Source: Phaeosaccion multiseriatum
Lineage: Eukaryota; Ochrophyta, other classes
Length of the DNA stretch: 64,000 bases
Assembly (NCBI GenBank): GCA_965112735.1
Contig: OZ218950.1
Span: 3,286,001-3,350,000 of the forward strand
Direction of reading: 5' to 3'
Shown here: positions 1 through 10,812 of the stretch, piece after piece
Position numbering within the stretch: position 1 is the stretch's first letter
Layout: every line of letters starts with the position of its first letter
Position numbers and translations under genes: made by a program
The notes under the pieces: model-generated
The model's database searches: none
What the model was told of the DNA's origin: nothing
What the model saw: the letters and a program-made list of their open reading frames with translations, nothing else

Positions 1-166
1 ATTAAACACAAGCACCTGCACTGAAGTCTCTGAAGTGGTCCTGCCCAGGAAGTTCGCGTCGAGGTATTGTCGAAGCACTGCATGCAGCGAAAGCATTCCA
101 TACCATGAGTCAACACAAAGAGGGTTAGGGTGTCTGGTTAGGTGTCTGTCTGTCTGTCTGTTTGCC

Positions 167-207
<41 letters not shown>

Positions 208-256
208 GCCGGTCTGTCTTCACGAGGGACAATGAGGGAGCCACTTGAGCAAGCAC
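1..256. repeat. 3-prime flank with (GTCT)n microsatellite
   Basis: Non-coding flank downstream of the minus-strand gene that ends at 257. Positions about 147-216 are an almost pure GTCT/CTGT tetranucleotide repeat. No exon with splice support is visible in the remaining bases. Confidence 0.7.
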
Positions 257-3200
257 TTAACTACACGCCGTGACGAGGTATCCGATGTCGTATGTGCCGC
301 CTAAGTCAATAACACCGACGTGGGCATTCACAGGGTTGCCTTTGTAAGGCAGGCAAGGAACATACCACAGCTACTCGTGCCCGAAGGCGAAGGGAGGGAG
401 GGGGGAGGGAGGGAGAGCGGGAGGGAGAGGGAGGGAGAAGTGAGTGAGCAAAGAGATGGACGGCAGGGTGAGTTAATGAGTGAGTGAGAGAGGCAGCACA
501 GACGGAAGGGCAATAGATGGATGACAGTGGACGGATGGCTTTAGGGCAGCACAGATGGAAGAAGGAAGGGGAAGAAACGAATGCCTTGCCTCGGGGTAAG
601 ATATGACGAGAAGAGAGATAGATAGATTGGTTCGCGGTGAAGGAGCGAATCTCTAAGACCACACTCACTCACTCACTCACTCACTCACTCACTCACAGAC
701 CCACCCACTCACCCATCCGCTCACTCACTCACTTACTCACCACTCATTAACTCACTCACTCACTCACTCACCTGATCATCGGGGTCGCCATAAAAGGGCG
801 GGAAGCAGAGACCGGGAAAGCTTCCGTCGTCATTCGGGCGGCTGCCCGTGATGGTGTTGGACAGGCACTGCGTGTGTGTGTGTGTGTTTGTGTGTGTATG
901 TGTGTGTGCATGCGTGTGTGTGAGAGAGAGAGAGACAGAGTGAGTCTCGAGAGTGGACAGAGTCCACAGCACGACCGCCATAACCCAATGACCTCCATAA
1001 CTCATTGGCCTCGATAATTCAACGGTCTCAGGGGCAATTACTCACTCTGCAACGGAATAACGCCCAAATAGTAACGCAACGATGCCACCCATCCACACCG
1101 ACTCATAGCGACCCACACGACCCACCTGCTCGCCGAAGTCCGAAACGTAGTCGGGAAGGTCACACACTCCCGCTTCCTGATTCCGCACGGTGATAATGCT
1201 GGACAAGAGATAGTTGTGGTTGGATAACTGTTCGAGCACACACAGAGAGAGAGAGAGGGAGAGGGGCGAACTGTTAATGGAAGGCGAGGACGGATATCTA
1301 TTCCTCCCCCTTCTCCTTGCTCTCTTGTTTGGGCCTCTTCCAGCAGCAGCATAGCCCAACTCACGCACCTCGCCCGAGCCTCGGTCAAATCCTCGGAAAA
1401 TGGATTCCCCACCAGTCACTCTCGCTGAATTGAGTGTGCGTCCGCGTTCTTCAATCATGGTAGAGCAGTTGAAGTCAGGTTCGTCGATGATCCTGCAAGT
1501 AGGGTGCACACAGTAGAGGACAGCGGAGAAGGAGGAGGAGGATGAGGAGGAGGAGGTGGTGGTGGTGGTGGTGGAGGAGGGGGAGGAGGAAAGGCGATAA
1601 GTGAATTGCAGCTCATTCCCCTCCTGAGCAAGTAAGGATACTGACAACTAAAAGGAAAGGAGAAGGAAAAGCAAGCGACTCCTCTCCTACAGTCTCACCC
1701 ACCCACCCACCCACCCACTGATCTATTGACTCACCTACACACTCACTGACTCACTCGCTCACCCACTCTCTCACTCACTCGCTCGCTCACTCACTCACTC
1801 ACTCACTCACTCACTCACTCACTCACCTGCCGTACACTTGGAAGTTGTCTGGTGTGGATGCAAAAGCTTCAACATCAAAGTCATCACAGCTTCCGTCGTA
1901 ACACACAGGCTCGTCAACACAGAGCCCATTCACCGCACTCTCGCAGGCATCGCGACCAGGGCACAAGGCGAATAGGGTCGCGTAGGCACCATCAATCTCC
2001 TCTGCGGTCATGTTACTGAGGACGGGGTTGGAGGAGAAGTCCCACAAGCCGTTATCCTCAGTGTCGGCTGTATAGTTCCAGGCCCAGCCGAGGTCGGACA
2101 AGAGGGAGGGCTCCCAATCGTCGTTCACTGAGGACGAGCTGGTGTTGCAGTACTAAGAGAAAGGGAGGGAGGGAGGCGTGGTGGGATGGTGGGATGGGTG
2201 AGGGGGGAGGCAGTGTGTGGTTGGGTTGGGTCATGCGGTGGGGGGGGGGAGGGAGGGAGGGAGGCGAGCATAGAGACAAAGACAACACAACGAGAGAGGA
2301 GAGGAGAAGAAAGAGCGGTCCCGAGCCTATGTGGCATACGCCTCTTGTCCCTTCAGACCATTCCATCAAGTGATGAGCTTCAGTACCCTCCAGGAAACCG
2401 CCTGCCTTTGGCCCCCGGCACCCTCAATACGAGGTTATGGAGTTTGGCTCACTTCTCTGCCCCCCCCCACAAGCCCCCTTCGGAGGACGGTTGTTGCTGG
2501 TGCCGCACCACTTACGTTGAGGAGAAGCTGCCTGGGTACGCCCAGCACCTCACACTCGTTGCATTTGCTAGGGGCCTGGAGGGGAGAGCAGCACCACACA
2601 CAGCGCAAGAATCCGTGGGAGTCAGACGGGAGACAGGACAGTCAGACAGACAGAGATGGATAGAGAGATCACATAGAGAGATAGACAGACATGCAGACAG
2701 GCACACAGGCACACCGACAGACACCGGACTTACCTGCGTTCCATCGTATGCTGTGTTGAGAAACTCTTCGATCCACAAGGCATAATCACCTGTGTTCTGC
2801 ACATCTGCATAGTTCTTTCCATCTGTTGTGCCAGGTGGAGCGAATTCCACGCCTCTAACAAACTCGTTGAGCGAAGCGAACATTGCGTTGGAGAATCTCG
2901 TATTCGCTCGGAGGAGCGTGGTCTCGGCGAAGGCGTACATCATGAGGAGGTAGAAGAAGAGCTTATTGAAGCCCTTCTCCATTTTATCAAGCCGCTTCAC
3001 CTCCCTCTCCACGAGGGCCACTGGGACTCGGTACAGACGACACCGCACCATGTATCCTCTAAAGGAGCGCTGGATCATCCTGGCATGCTCATCCAACTCC
3101 TCCCATGTCTTTCCCTTCGGCAGCAAGATCTATGCAAGGGGGGGGGGTGGGAAGAAAACACAGCGGTTCTTGTGTGTGAGCAAACTAATTCGACGCACAG

Positions 3201-3431
3201 GAGGGACATGTCTTTGCCTCCTCACTCTCAGTCCTCGGCGCTGCGTAGGCCCCTTCCCGCTCTAACCCCCAGCCTGCCTCCCTCTGCATGTCCTGTTCAC
3301 CTTACCTCTCCATCATGTAAGGGCTCCTTGGCCCCTGTCGCAGACTGCCCATCCCAAGTGGATTCGTCGTCCCCATACTCGCTGTTTTCATCCAGCTCTT
3401 CATCGTACATGAACCAATCGATGATGCCCAT
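257..3431 (-). CDS. Cys-rich single-pass membrane protein with IQ motif (eight exons)
   Basis: Model: complement join of 257-370, 772-867, 1126-1227, 1369-1492, 1827-2152, 2516-2575, 2734-3129 and 3306-3431, giving 447 residues. Every junction is GT-AG with matching phase, and an in-frame TAA lies just upstream of the ATG. The acidic N-terminus is followed by an IQ-type calmodulin-binding motif (MIQRSFRGYMVRCRL, about residues 59-73). One hydrophobic segment (KLFFYLLMMYAFAETTLL) follows. The rest is Cys-rich with several N-x-S/T sites, so it is probably extracytoplasmic. A stretch LGVPR plus a Cys shortly after, and the W-rich spacing, recall the polycystin extracellular (TOP) domain, but the five further membrane segments of a PKD2 channel are absent. 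It could be a PKD2-like fragment that became a separate protein, or an unrelated lineage-specific receptor. The gene structure is fairly secure; the function is unknown. Introns carry ACTC, CT and GGGA microsatellites. Confidence 0.7.
659..771. repeat. (ACTC)n microsatellite in an intron
   Basis: Near-continuous ACTC repeats with occasional variants, lying in the last intron of the minus-strand gene at 257-3431. A similar ACTC run at about 1688-1826 occupies another intron of the same gene, ending exactly at the splice donor next to 1827. Confidence 0.8.
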
Positions 3432-3654
3432 CTTTCGCCGTGTGTCTCGGGGAATCGGGCCCTTGGCTGCTTAAAGCTCTCCTTTGCACCAGCCGGCTCT
3501 CAGACAAGTACGACTGCTAGAGGATGGCGGTACCTCCCACGAAAGGGTTAGAAAGGCCCATGGATTTCCCTTCTTCTCAAACATACAGTTGTATTAAGGA
3601 AAAGAGAGAGATACAGTATGAGATTTGAGGAAGGTTCGATGGCAGTGGACGCGA

Positions 3655-3912
3655 GGGCGGCAAACTCATCATCGGCTCCAGGCGCCTGCGGCCGAAAGCA
3701 AGAAGCCAGGGGCTGGGCCTGCGGCTTCAGAAGCCAGCAGGACGATAGCGAAGCCCCCACCCCCCCCCCCCCTTTCGTTTTTTTCTTCTTCTACCAGCCT
3801 GAGAAGCCAAGAGAAGCCAGACCGTCTGGCCTGCGGCCAGAAGCCAGCGCTAGCCTGCCGCCAGAAAGGCCCGAAGCCAGGAGGAGGCTACGGCCCAGAA
3901 GCCAGGATCCAG
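3655..3912. repeat. Dispersed GAAGCCAG-motif region upstream of the ThiE/TenI gene
   Basis: In the 3432-3942 intergenic stretch the octamer GAAGCCAG or a near variant recurs many times, often inside CCAGAAGCCAG, mixed with inverted GGCCTGCGGCC-type GC palindromes. An open frame runs through it into the downstream gene, but its composition is repeat-like and it carries no recognisable domain, so I treat it as 5-prime flank or UTR rather than coding sequence. Confidence 0.5.
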
Positions 3913-3942
3913 CGAAACCTCGCCTGGAGCCGATTATCAGGG

Positions 3943-4806
3943 ATGTTGGCACTTTTGTGTATGCTGCTGTTCCTGACGACTCCCACTGGTGCCCTGCTCC
4001 TGCCCGGCACTTCCCCCTTACTGCCGACACCAGTCCTCCAGCTCATCACCCCCAATGGATGCGCGGATGCAGCGGCAGAAGCCATGGTTGCTTGTGGTGC
4101 TGGAGGGGGGCTGGTGCAGCGCATTGCGGATGCCCTCCGAAGCGGGGTGGGGCTGGTTCAGCTGCGCGACTACGACTCGGACCCAGAGAACATCTTGCAG
4201 CTGGCGAAGGACTTGCGCAGGACTGTGGGCAGCAGCGGGGAGGGCAGTGGCACTTCCCCAGCACTCTTTGTCATGAATGTGCACAACGCGCCCCTGGAAT
4301 TCGCCCTGGACGAGGCAGTAAATGTAGACGGGGTCCATCTTCCAGAGCGTAGAATAGAGGACATCCAGGTGGTCCGAAGCATGTGGCAGAAGCGCCTACA
4401 GCAGGTCGACAAGGCGGGCGACGGAGGAGACGAGGAAGGGCAGGAGGAGGGGACCAGAGGAAAGCGATTCGTGGTGGGGGTCAGCGTGCATTCCCCAGAG
4501 GCAGCGAGTGCTGCCGCTAGCCTCGGCGCCGACTATGTTCAGGTGGGCACCATGTTTCCCACCGCCTCGCACCCGGGCAAGACTCCTGAGGGTCCGGCCC
4601 TGATGTCTGCAGTCACGGATCGGCTGCGGCGGGAAGGCAACGGACACGTGCTGGTGATTGGCGTGGGGGGGATCACCGCGGGTAACTGCGCGGAGGTGCT
4701 GCGGTGCGGCGGGGGCGGGGTGGCGGCGATCAGCAGCTTGTGTGCGGAGAACGCGGGGCAGGCTGCGAGGGCTTTGATGCGGGAGATGGAGATGGGCCAC
4801 TCCTGA
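3943..4806 (+). CDS. Thiamine phosphate synthase/TenI superfamily protein
   Basis: Intronless, 287 residues. The ATG at 3943 was chosen because it begins a hydrophobic leader (residues 1-20); an open frame extends to 3625 but is repeat-like. TIM-barrel ThiE/TenI signatures appear in order: VQLRDYD (72-78), VDGVHLPE (128-135), GVSVHSPEA (179-187), GADYVQVGTMFPT (195-207), and VIGVGGITAGN (238-248) with GGGGVAAIS (256-264). In canonical thiamine phosphate synthase (HMP-PP + thiazole phosphate to thiamine phosphate) the first motif carries a catalytic Arg-x-Lys and the T-x-T-K loop binds phosphate. Here the Lys is Tyr and the loop reads TASHPGK, so activity as ThiE is uncertain; a TenI-like thiazole tautomerase or another role is possible. 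A 22-residue acidic/Gly insert (about 157-174) separates two strands. The leader suggests import into an organelle or the secretory route. The family call is firm; the exact reaction is not. Confidence 0.8.
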   Translation: MLALLCMLLFLTTPTGALLLPGTSPLLPTPVLQLITPNGCADAAAEAMVACGAGGGLVQRIADALRSGVGLVQLRDYDSDPENILQLAKDLRRTVGSSGEGSGTSPALFVMNVHNAPLEFALDEAVNVDGVHLPERRIEDIQVVRSMWQKRLQQVDKAGDGGDEEGQEEGTRGKRFVVGVSVHSPEAASAAASLGADYVQVGTMFPTASHPGKTPEGPALMSAVTDRLRREGNGHVLVIGVGGITAGNCAEVLRCGGGGVAAISSLCAENAGQAARALMREMEMGHS

Positions 4807-5848
4807 TCCCTCCTGGTATTGGACACTAACTAGTGTCTGGCTGGATATCCTGGCTGGCCAGGGAAAGTTGCTCCGGGCGGGACTAGCGACGACCCGGATG
4901 CTACGCGACGACGTGTTCGTTTTCCACACCTACGCCCGCGACTGCAATGCGCTGCTGCGTGACCAAGAGGTCAAGCCCTTCCGTGTGTGCGGGTAGACCG
5001 TGCTCAGTCGTGCACGCTGGCGTATTTGATGATCGTTTGACTTGGCTCGGTCCTTCGATGCTGTACTCGCAGAGGCGGCTGGAGATGGGGTGGTGGCGTG
5101 CCGTGTTCTGCCCGACCTCTCGCGACCGGTGAGGCGCCTGACCTGCAACGGGACCCTGCTTCCTGCTGCCGGCAATGCTCTTCCTTCCTTCTGATGTTGC
5201 CACAGTGTGGCCAGCGTTGCTCCTCGGCCCGCGTAGCTTGAAGGGGGAGGAGACGGCGGCGCGTCTTGCGTTTCCTTTCATCATGGGAAAGAGAGAGAGA
5301 GAGAGAGAGCTGTGATCTTGAGCATCGATTGGAGCAATCGGGGGGCAGAGAGCAGAGGGCAGAGGTACGCACGTTCACCGAAGCCAGCACTGAGCAGGCC
5401 AAGGCAGACGCCATGTCAGGACAACGCTCTACCGCACAAACGCCCTACCGACCATTCATTGCCGCAGCGATACACCCCCTCTTCTGGTGGCGGCACGCTC
5501 ATACCTGAAGCACGGCTGTGAGGGCCTGCGGGAGAGCGAGCAAGAGAGGAGGGGAGGAGAGGGGCCAAGAACCGATTGGAGGATTTCTGATCCCTTTCTT
5601 GGACAAGGGGTACTAATATACATATATATTAGTACCCCTTGTCTTGGAGTTGAAGAGGGAGAAAGTGCCTAATAGTAATTTTTTTTCTTCTTTTTTCCCT
5701 TTGACCTCAATAAAGAGCAACACCATGAAAGGAAACAGGTGGAGAGACGATGGAGATCTCACAGCACGGTTCCCGGACGAGAGAGGGCTGGCGAGAGCGA
5801 GAAAGAGAGCAAGAGAGAGAGAGAGAAACAGCAGCCAACGAGAGAGAG
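4807..5848. other. Intergenic stretch with unassigned short open frames
   Basis: No gene could be built here. A plus-strand frame continues past the ThiE/TenI stop in another register to about 4996 (containing MLRDDVFVFHTYARDCNALL) and looks protein-like. It has no start or splice partner I can defend. A GA-microsatellite lies near 5286-5310 and a strong hairpin at 5602-5643. The remainder is the 5-prime flank of the thaumatin-like gene. Confidence 0.4.
5602..5643. repeat. Perfect 19-bp inverted repeat, 4-nt loop
   Basis: GACAAGGGGTACTAATATA at 5602-5620 is followed by a CATA loop and its exact reverse complement at 5625-5643. It sits about 200 bp upstream of the thaumatin-like start codon. 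It may be a tiny foldback element or a structured RNA/regulatory site; nothing in the sequence decides between these. Confidence 0.85.
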
Positions 5849-7887
5849 ATGGGTGTCGCAAACCTTCTCCTCGGTGGACTGCTCTCTCTTCTGCTCGACG
5901 AGGTCATCGCCAGGAGCTTCCATTTCTCCAATCAATGTCTCCAGCCCTTACGTCTCGGCTACACGGGTGGGTCTGCCGGGATGGGGACCTTCTATGACCT
6001 CTCCTATGAAGGAGCGGATCTCAACGGGCAAATGCTTCAGCCGGGGGCCACAATCATCGTGGACTTCTCACAGGTGGGACAGCCTGGTCCCTTCTCTTCC
6101 CTTAGTGTAGAGGAGAGTGGCTCCAACACCTCATAGTACGCACTCACACGCACAAATAACCTTCATCTGCCTCGTTTCCACGAAGCATCCCGACTGACTC
6201 ATCATCGGCCCTGGACAAGGTTACAGTGTTCGCCGGCCATAATCAGTACTCAGGCCCGGCTGGCGCCATAATCAGTAATCAGGCCGGCTGGCGCCGGCTG
6301 TAATCAGTAATCAGATAACCTTGTCCAGGGCCGATCATCACTCATCCACGCACTCACTGACCCGCTCACTCGCCGCACCTCTTCCTCTCCTTCCTTCCTG
6401 ATCAGGCTGGACGCCCCCTCGATTGGAACGGGGACCTCTGGGCCGGCACCCAGTGCAGCGACGATGGATCCTTTTGCATGACGGGAGGCTGTGCTGCCGG
6501 AGCACCGTGCTCAATCGGAGGGCCCGCAGGCCCGACAACCCGGGCGGAGATGACGCTCACGTCCGCATTTGACTTCTACGATATTGCCATGATTGAGGGC
6601 ATTAACGTGCCGATGGAGTTCCGACCTTTCCGGGAACAGTCCGTGGATCCGAAGCCGGGCGATGCGTACTGGTGTGGAGCCCCGGGAGCGACGACCGCCG
6701 GTGCTCTCAACGCATGCTCCTGGGACTTTAACCCCCTGCTGGACGTGGGGCGATTCGCCTCCGCCCCCGCCTCTTACGCACCCGAGCTGCTCTGGGTGAG
6801 GCCCGACATGGAAAGCGGGACCTTTTCCATGTGTTCAGAGGATGCGGACTGCCAGGATGGCCAGCGCTGCGGAAGGCGACTCGTCGAGGGAAGTATCTAC
6901 TCGGAGCCGAATGTGTGTGGCCTCCCCCTGGGATGGTGGAGTGCCGTCTCTGTGTGCCCCCGCTCGGAGGGAGTCGGCGCGCCCTCCTACTACCTCAACG
7001 CCGAGAATCCGTTTCAGTGCTTCGACAAGACTGGCCAGGGGGATCCAACCACCGACAACGCTGACCTCTACGGATGCGACACCGGCTCCCCTTACGTGGA
7101 GTCAGGATATACGGGCGGGGCAACAGAAACCTGCTGTGGTTGTCCAGACTACCCGTCACTCTTCCCCGATGACCAAAGCATCGTCCAAGACATTATCTCC
7201 TCCTCAACGTGCCAGAACTCCAACCCTTACTGGCAGCAGTGGTCCTCGCCCTTTGTCAAGTTCCTCAAGCAAGGCTGCCCCACCGCCTACACGTTTGCCT
7301 ACGACGACCCCACCTCCAGCTTCGTGTGCTCCCGAATGAATGCCAATGGAGGCGTCAACGATCTGGACTACGAAGTTATCTTTTGCCCCGGCGATAGCGA
7401 CGCCTTGTGGGGAGGAGACGTCCCTTCTCCTCCTACGACGCCAGTTTCGTCTCCCCCCGTTACACCCACGTCCGTACCGGCTCCTTCATCCCCTGGGCTT
7501 CCCACCCCCCCGCCGCCAGCGGCGTCTTCTTGCATCGGCGTCGGCGCCTGCTTCGTGAACAACCAGCCCTGTGATTTTGTGCCCACGTGCGCTACCATTG
7601 GTGGGCTGGGATGTATCGCGGAGTCTCAATGCAAGTACTGTGGATTCACGATATTTGATGATTGCAGCAGCGTTGGATCTGACCCGTCGACCGGAGCCCC
7701 GGCCACCCCTTCCACTCCCGAGCCTGCAGGCTTGTCTTCTTGCATCGGCGTCGGCGCCTGCTTCGAGAACGATCAGCCGTGTGATTTTGTGCCCACGTGC
7801 GCTACCATCGGTGGGCTGGGCTGCATTGAAAAGACGGGTTGTATGTACTGTGGATTCTCCAATTTCCCTCCGTGCCAAAGCCCTTAG
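5849..7887 (+). CDS. Thaumatin-like protein with two C-terminal Cys-rich repeats
   Basis: Join of 5849-6073 and 6406-7887; 568 residues, GT-AG intron, phase 0. The N-terminus MGVANLLLGGLLSLLLDEVIA is a likely signal peptide, so the protein is probably secreted. The thaumatin/PR-5 fold follows: SFHFSNQCLQPLRLGY near the mature start, GDLWAGTQC, the thaumatin-type FDFYDIAMIEGINVPM segment, and the C-terminal signatures FLKQGCPTAYTFAYDDPTS and a final FCPG. The family in plants and fungi includes beta-glucan-binding or hydrolysing and antifungal proteins; acidic-cleft residues were not modelled. After a Pro/Ser linker come two near-identical modules of about 45 residues (SSCIGVGACF...PCDFVPTCATIGGLGC...C.YCGF) that I cannot assign; they look like small disulphide-rich binding domains. 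This makes it much longer than a typical thaumatin-like protein (about 230 residues). A start further upstream at 5750 is possible but would add a repetitive Arg/Glu leader. Confidence 0.85.
6204..6335. mobile_element. MITE-like element, 20-bp perfect terminal inverted repeats
   Basis: The 132-bp unit starts ATCGGCCCTGGACAAGGTTA (6204-6223) and ends with its exact reverse complement (6316-6335). The tetranucleotide CATC lies immediately outside both ends (6200-6203 and 6336-6339), a candidate target-site duplication. The interior holds repeated TAATCAGTAATCAG and GGCTGGCGCC blocks. It occupies most of the single intron of the thaumatin-like gene and has no coding capacity. Confidence 0.75.
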
Positions 7888-8101
7888 CTCAAAACCACGG
7901 AATATGAGATAGAGGGATTGCATCGAAGGAGGCCAGCAGAGGCAGAGGATTGTATCACAGCACGGGACGCGCTCAAGGCCTCCAGCCAAGGATACCATAT
8001 TTATGAAGCTGTGCCACCGAAGGAACCGGGCGCCAAGGTGGGAATTCCATATTGTTCGCTCACTGCCAAGTAGCCTTCCTTCCTTCGTATCGTTACTTTC
8101 A

Positions 8102-8455
8102 TTACAAATTAAACGAACTACAGCGTGTCGATACCGCCCACAATCTTGCATGTGCGCGTGAAGGGTGGGGCAGGGGAGCATCAGGCCAAGCCCGGAGCCT
8201 CTCGTACAACAGCCTTCTCTTGGCAAAGCCTTTCTGCGCCAGCCATCCCATCATTGTGCAGTACAGACGCAGACTCTCCTCCGGGGGGGGCACGAAGGGA
8301 CCTTCCTCCTCTTACTCTTCCTCCTTCTCCTGCTGCTGCTGCTGCTTCTGCTTCTGGTCCTGCTGGGCCTGTCGCTTGCGAAGGCGTCGCTCTTTCCGCC
8401 GCCCCCAAGCACTCCAGACAGACCCTGATGGCGCACGGAGCGTGGGCGGGTCTTC

Positions 8456-8495
<40 letters not shown>

Positions 8496-10267
8496 CGTTG
8501 GTGATACTGTTGTTGTCAGTGGTGCTGCTAAATGTTGAGTGCCCCCATGGCCTGATAGTCTTGCGCTTCCCACTTGAAAAGTGCACACATCCACTGGAAG
8601 GATCTGCCTCTCACGGCGGGCGAAACTCGTTGAGAGTATCAGCGTAGTCCAGAAGCATCGTGAGCACCCACTCCGACAAGCCAATCACGCCACCGCACGG
8701 AGCCTCCCAGAGCACGAGCTGCTGTTGGGAGGGTGGTCGGAGCGTGCGCAGAGCCAGGCGAAGAGTCAGGCCTTTGAAAGACGAAGGCTGCCAATCGGAG
8801 CGACGATCGGCGCCGATTAGCCCAGGCCCCCCCCCCCTTCTCCTCTGCCTCTTCCTCCTCCTGCTGCCGCTGCTCCTGCCTCCGCTGCTCCTCCTCGTCT
8901 TCCAATCGTCTCTCAAGGTAGGCGATGGCCCCCTCGCCGACACGCACACCGTCAAGCAGCTCCGGTGGCAGAACGTCTGCGGGGTCCAACCTAGGAAAGT
9001 GCCAGGGAGCGTGGCTGGCGTACTGAGCCACCAGGGCGAAGAGAGCCTCGATCCTCTTGTCCTCCTCCTCCCGGCTCGTGGCCAGTACCTGAGAAGAAGT
9101 ACACCAAGCTGCTACAGCAGTGGCAGAAGCAGCAGCAGTAGTAGTAGAAGTAGCAGCGTCTCGACCGGAAGCCGCACATGCCGCCGCACCAGCCTGAGTA
9201 GCTCCATGTGCCGCCTCGGAGTCCTGTGCACCGTCCGCTCCTTCCCACCCGGAGTGATGGAAAGGAGTCAGGGACGGAGACAGGGAAATGGACGGCGAAA
9301 GGTGGAAGGAGCCTTGGGAAAGAGACGGCTCGAGTTGCTGTTGGTGCTGCTGTTGCTCCTGCTGGTGTTGGTGGTGCTGCTGCTGCTGCCAAGCGTGTGG
9401 CGTGTCCTTCGGCGTGGGCTGCGTCGCTTGATGCGACTGCGTCCCAGAAAACACAGCCTGACTTCCGGGGCACTGAGAGGGCAAGAAGGAGAAAACATGG
9501 CATTCCTCCACCTTGTCCTCGTCCTCCTTCTCACAGTCAATTGTCGAGGCCCCTCCCAACCCCACTTCTGCTGGTGCCCCTGCTGGTGCTGCTACTGCAG
9601 CTGTGGTTGGATTGTCAGTCTCTACCCCTGCCATGGCTGCTGTGGCTTTGTCCCCTACTACCACTGCTGGAGCGGCTTCGGCGGGGGTGGAGTGTATGCC
9701 TAAAGTCCCCGATGATGCCTCTGCGCCACGCCCTGCGACCTCGGCTCGTCCCCCCCTTCCAACATCTTGCATTGTCTCGTCAGAGACCTCCGTAAGCATA
9801 GCAGCAGGGGCAGGTGTCGGGGCTGCGAGCGCAGTGGAGGATAACTCGACCGGGTCTGCAATGCGCTCCTCCTGCTGCAGCTCCTTGTCGTGGCAACTCT
9901 GGTGGTATACCTGCTTCATCTGAGAAGCGACATCGGCATGATACTGGTCGACATGGTAAGCCGTCATACCCTCGAACCACAGCAGAGGACGATGGTACAA
10001 GGTCTGTCCTCTTCCATGCGCCTCGGCTTTCCTCCCCCCAATCGCCGTCTTCGCCTCTTCCTCCTCCTGCTGCTGTCCCTTTTCTTCCTCCTCCCCAACC
10101 CCCTCTTCCCGCAACTGCTGCGGCAATAACAAGAGATCCTTCCCTCCTCTTCTGCTGCTACCGCCACTACCGCTGTAGCTGCCACTACTCTCCCGCACGA
10201 CGGCCTCGATGCTTCCGAAGAGCCCCTGCCAAAACGGGTCGTAAATTGCAGCATTACTCCTCTTCAT
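8102..10267 (-). pseudogene. Unidentified gene with several apparent frame breaks
   Basis: Starting at 10267 (in-frame stop just upstream) a long frame encodes an N-terminal segment (IYDPFWQGLFGSIEAVV), a Gln/His-rich middle, and an acidic Glu/Gln helix. At the poly-C tract 8827-8837 the protein-like signal moves to another frame (SDWQPSSFKGLTLRLALR... and VIGLSEWVLTMLLDYAD, to about 8627). It then shifts again to WMCALFKWEAQDYQAMG, which ends at a TAG at 8528. Beyond that TAG the same frame continues through TGA and TAA into a Gln tract and PPPEESLRLYCTMMGWLAQKG down to 8102. No intron set that I can draw repairs all of these breaks. Either the gene is decaying or the homopolymers contain sequencing errors. 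No known domain was recognised. Confidence 0.45.
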
Positions 10268-10342
10268 CTCAGCTCACTCCGCGAGAATATCTACCTCCTA
10301 ATGGTGTCCGAGTGAGAGTTCCTTTTCCCCATCCTTCTCCGT

Positions 10343-10746
10343 CTACTGCTCCTCGTCAGTCCATCCCTGCCGGTGGCGTGGGCGGGAAAGATTCGGGAAA
10401 TCGAAAAAGCCACTTTGATCGGCCGCGCGGCTCGGAGCATCACCAGCAGCAAGACAAGTGAGAAAGCAGGTCCCAAACCAGAGCATGATCAGCAGAGGAC
10501 CAGCAGGCAGGAGATAGAATGTGTAATAGTAACAAATCTCACAAATCGTCGTCGTCGTCGCTTTCCCCAGGCCAGAGCGGAAACATTCGCGGCCCTCCAC
10601 CCTCGGGAAAGACGCCCGGAGCCCACTGGCAGTACGGTCGAGAGGGCGAAGCTCCTCGTAATCCCTGCCGTCGGACATGCTCGCCACCTTCGACCACTCT
10701 GCTGCTTGTGCCTCTACTTTTTCTACTGCTACTACTCCTACTACTT

Positions 10747-10812
<66 letters not shown>

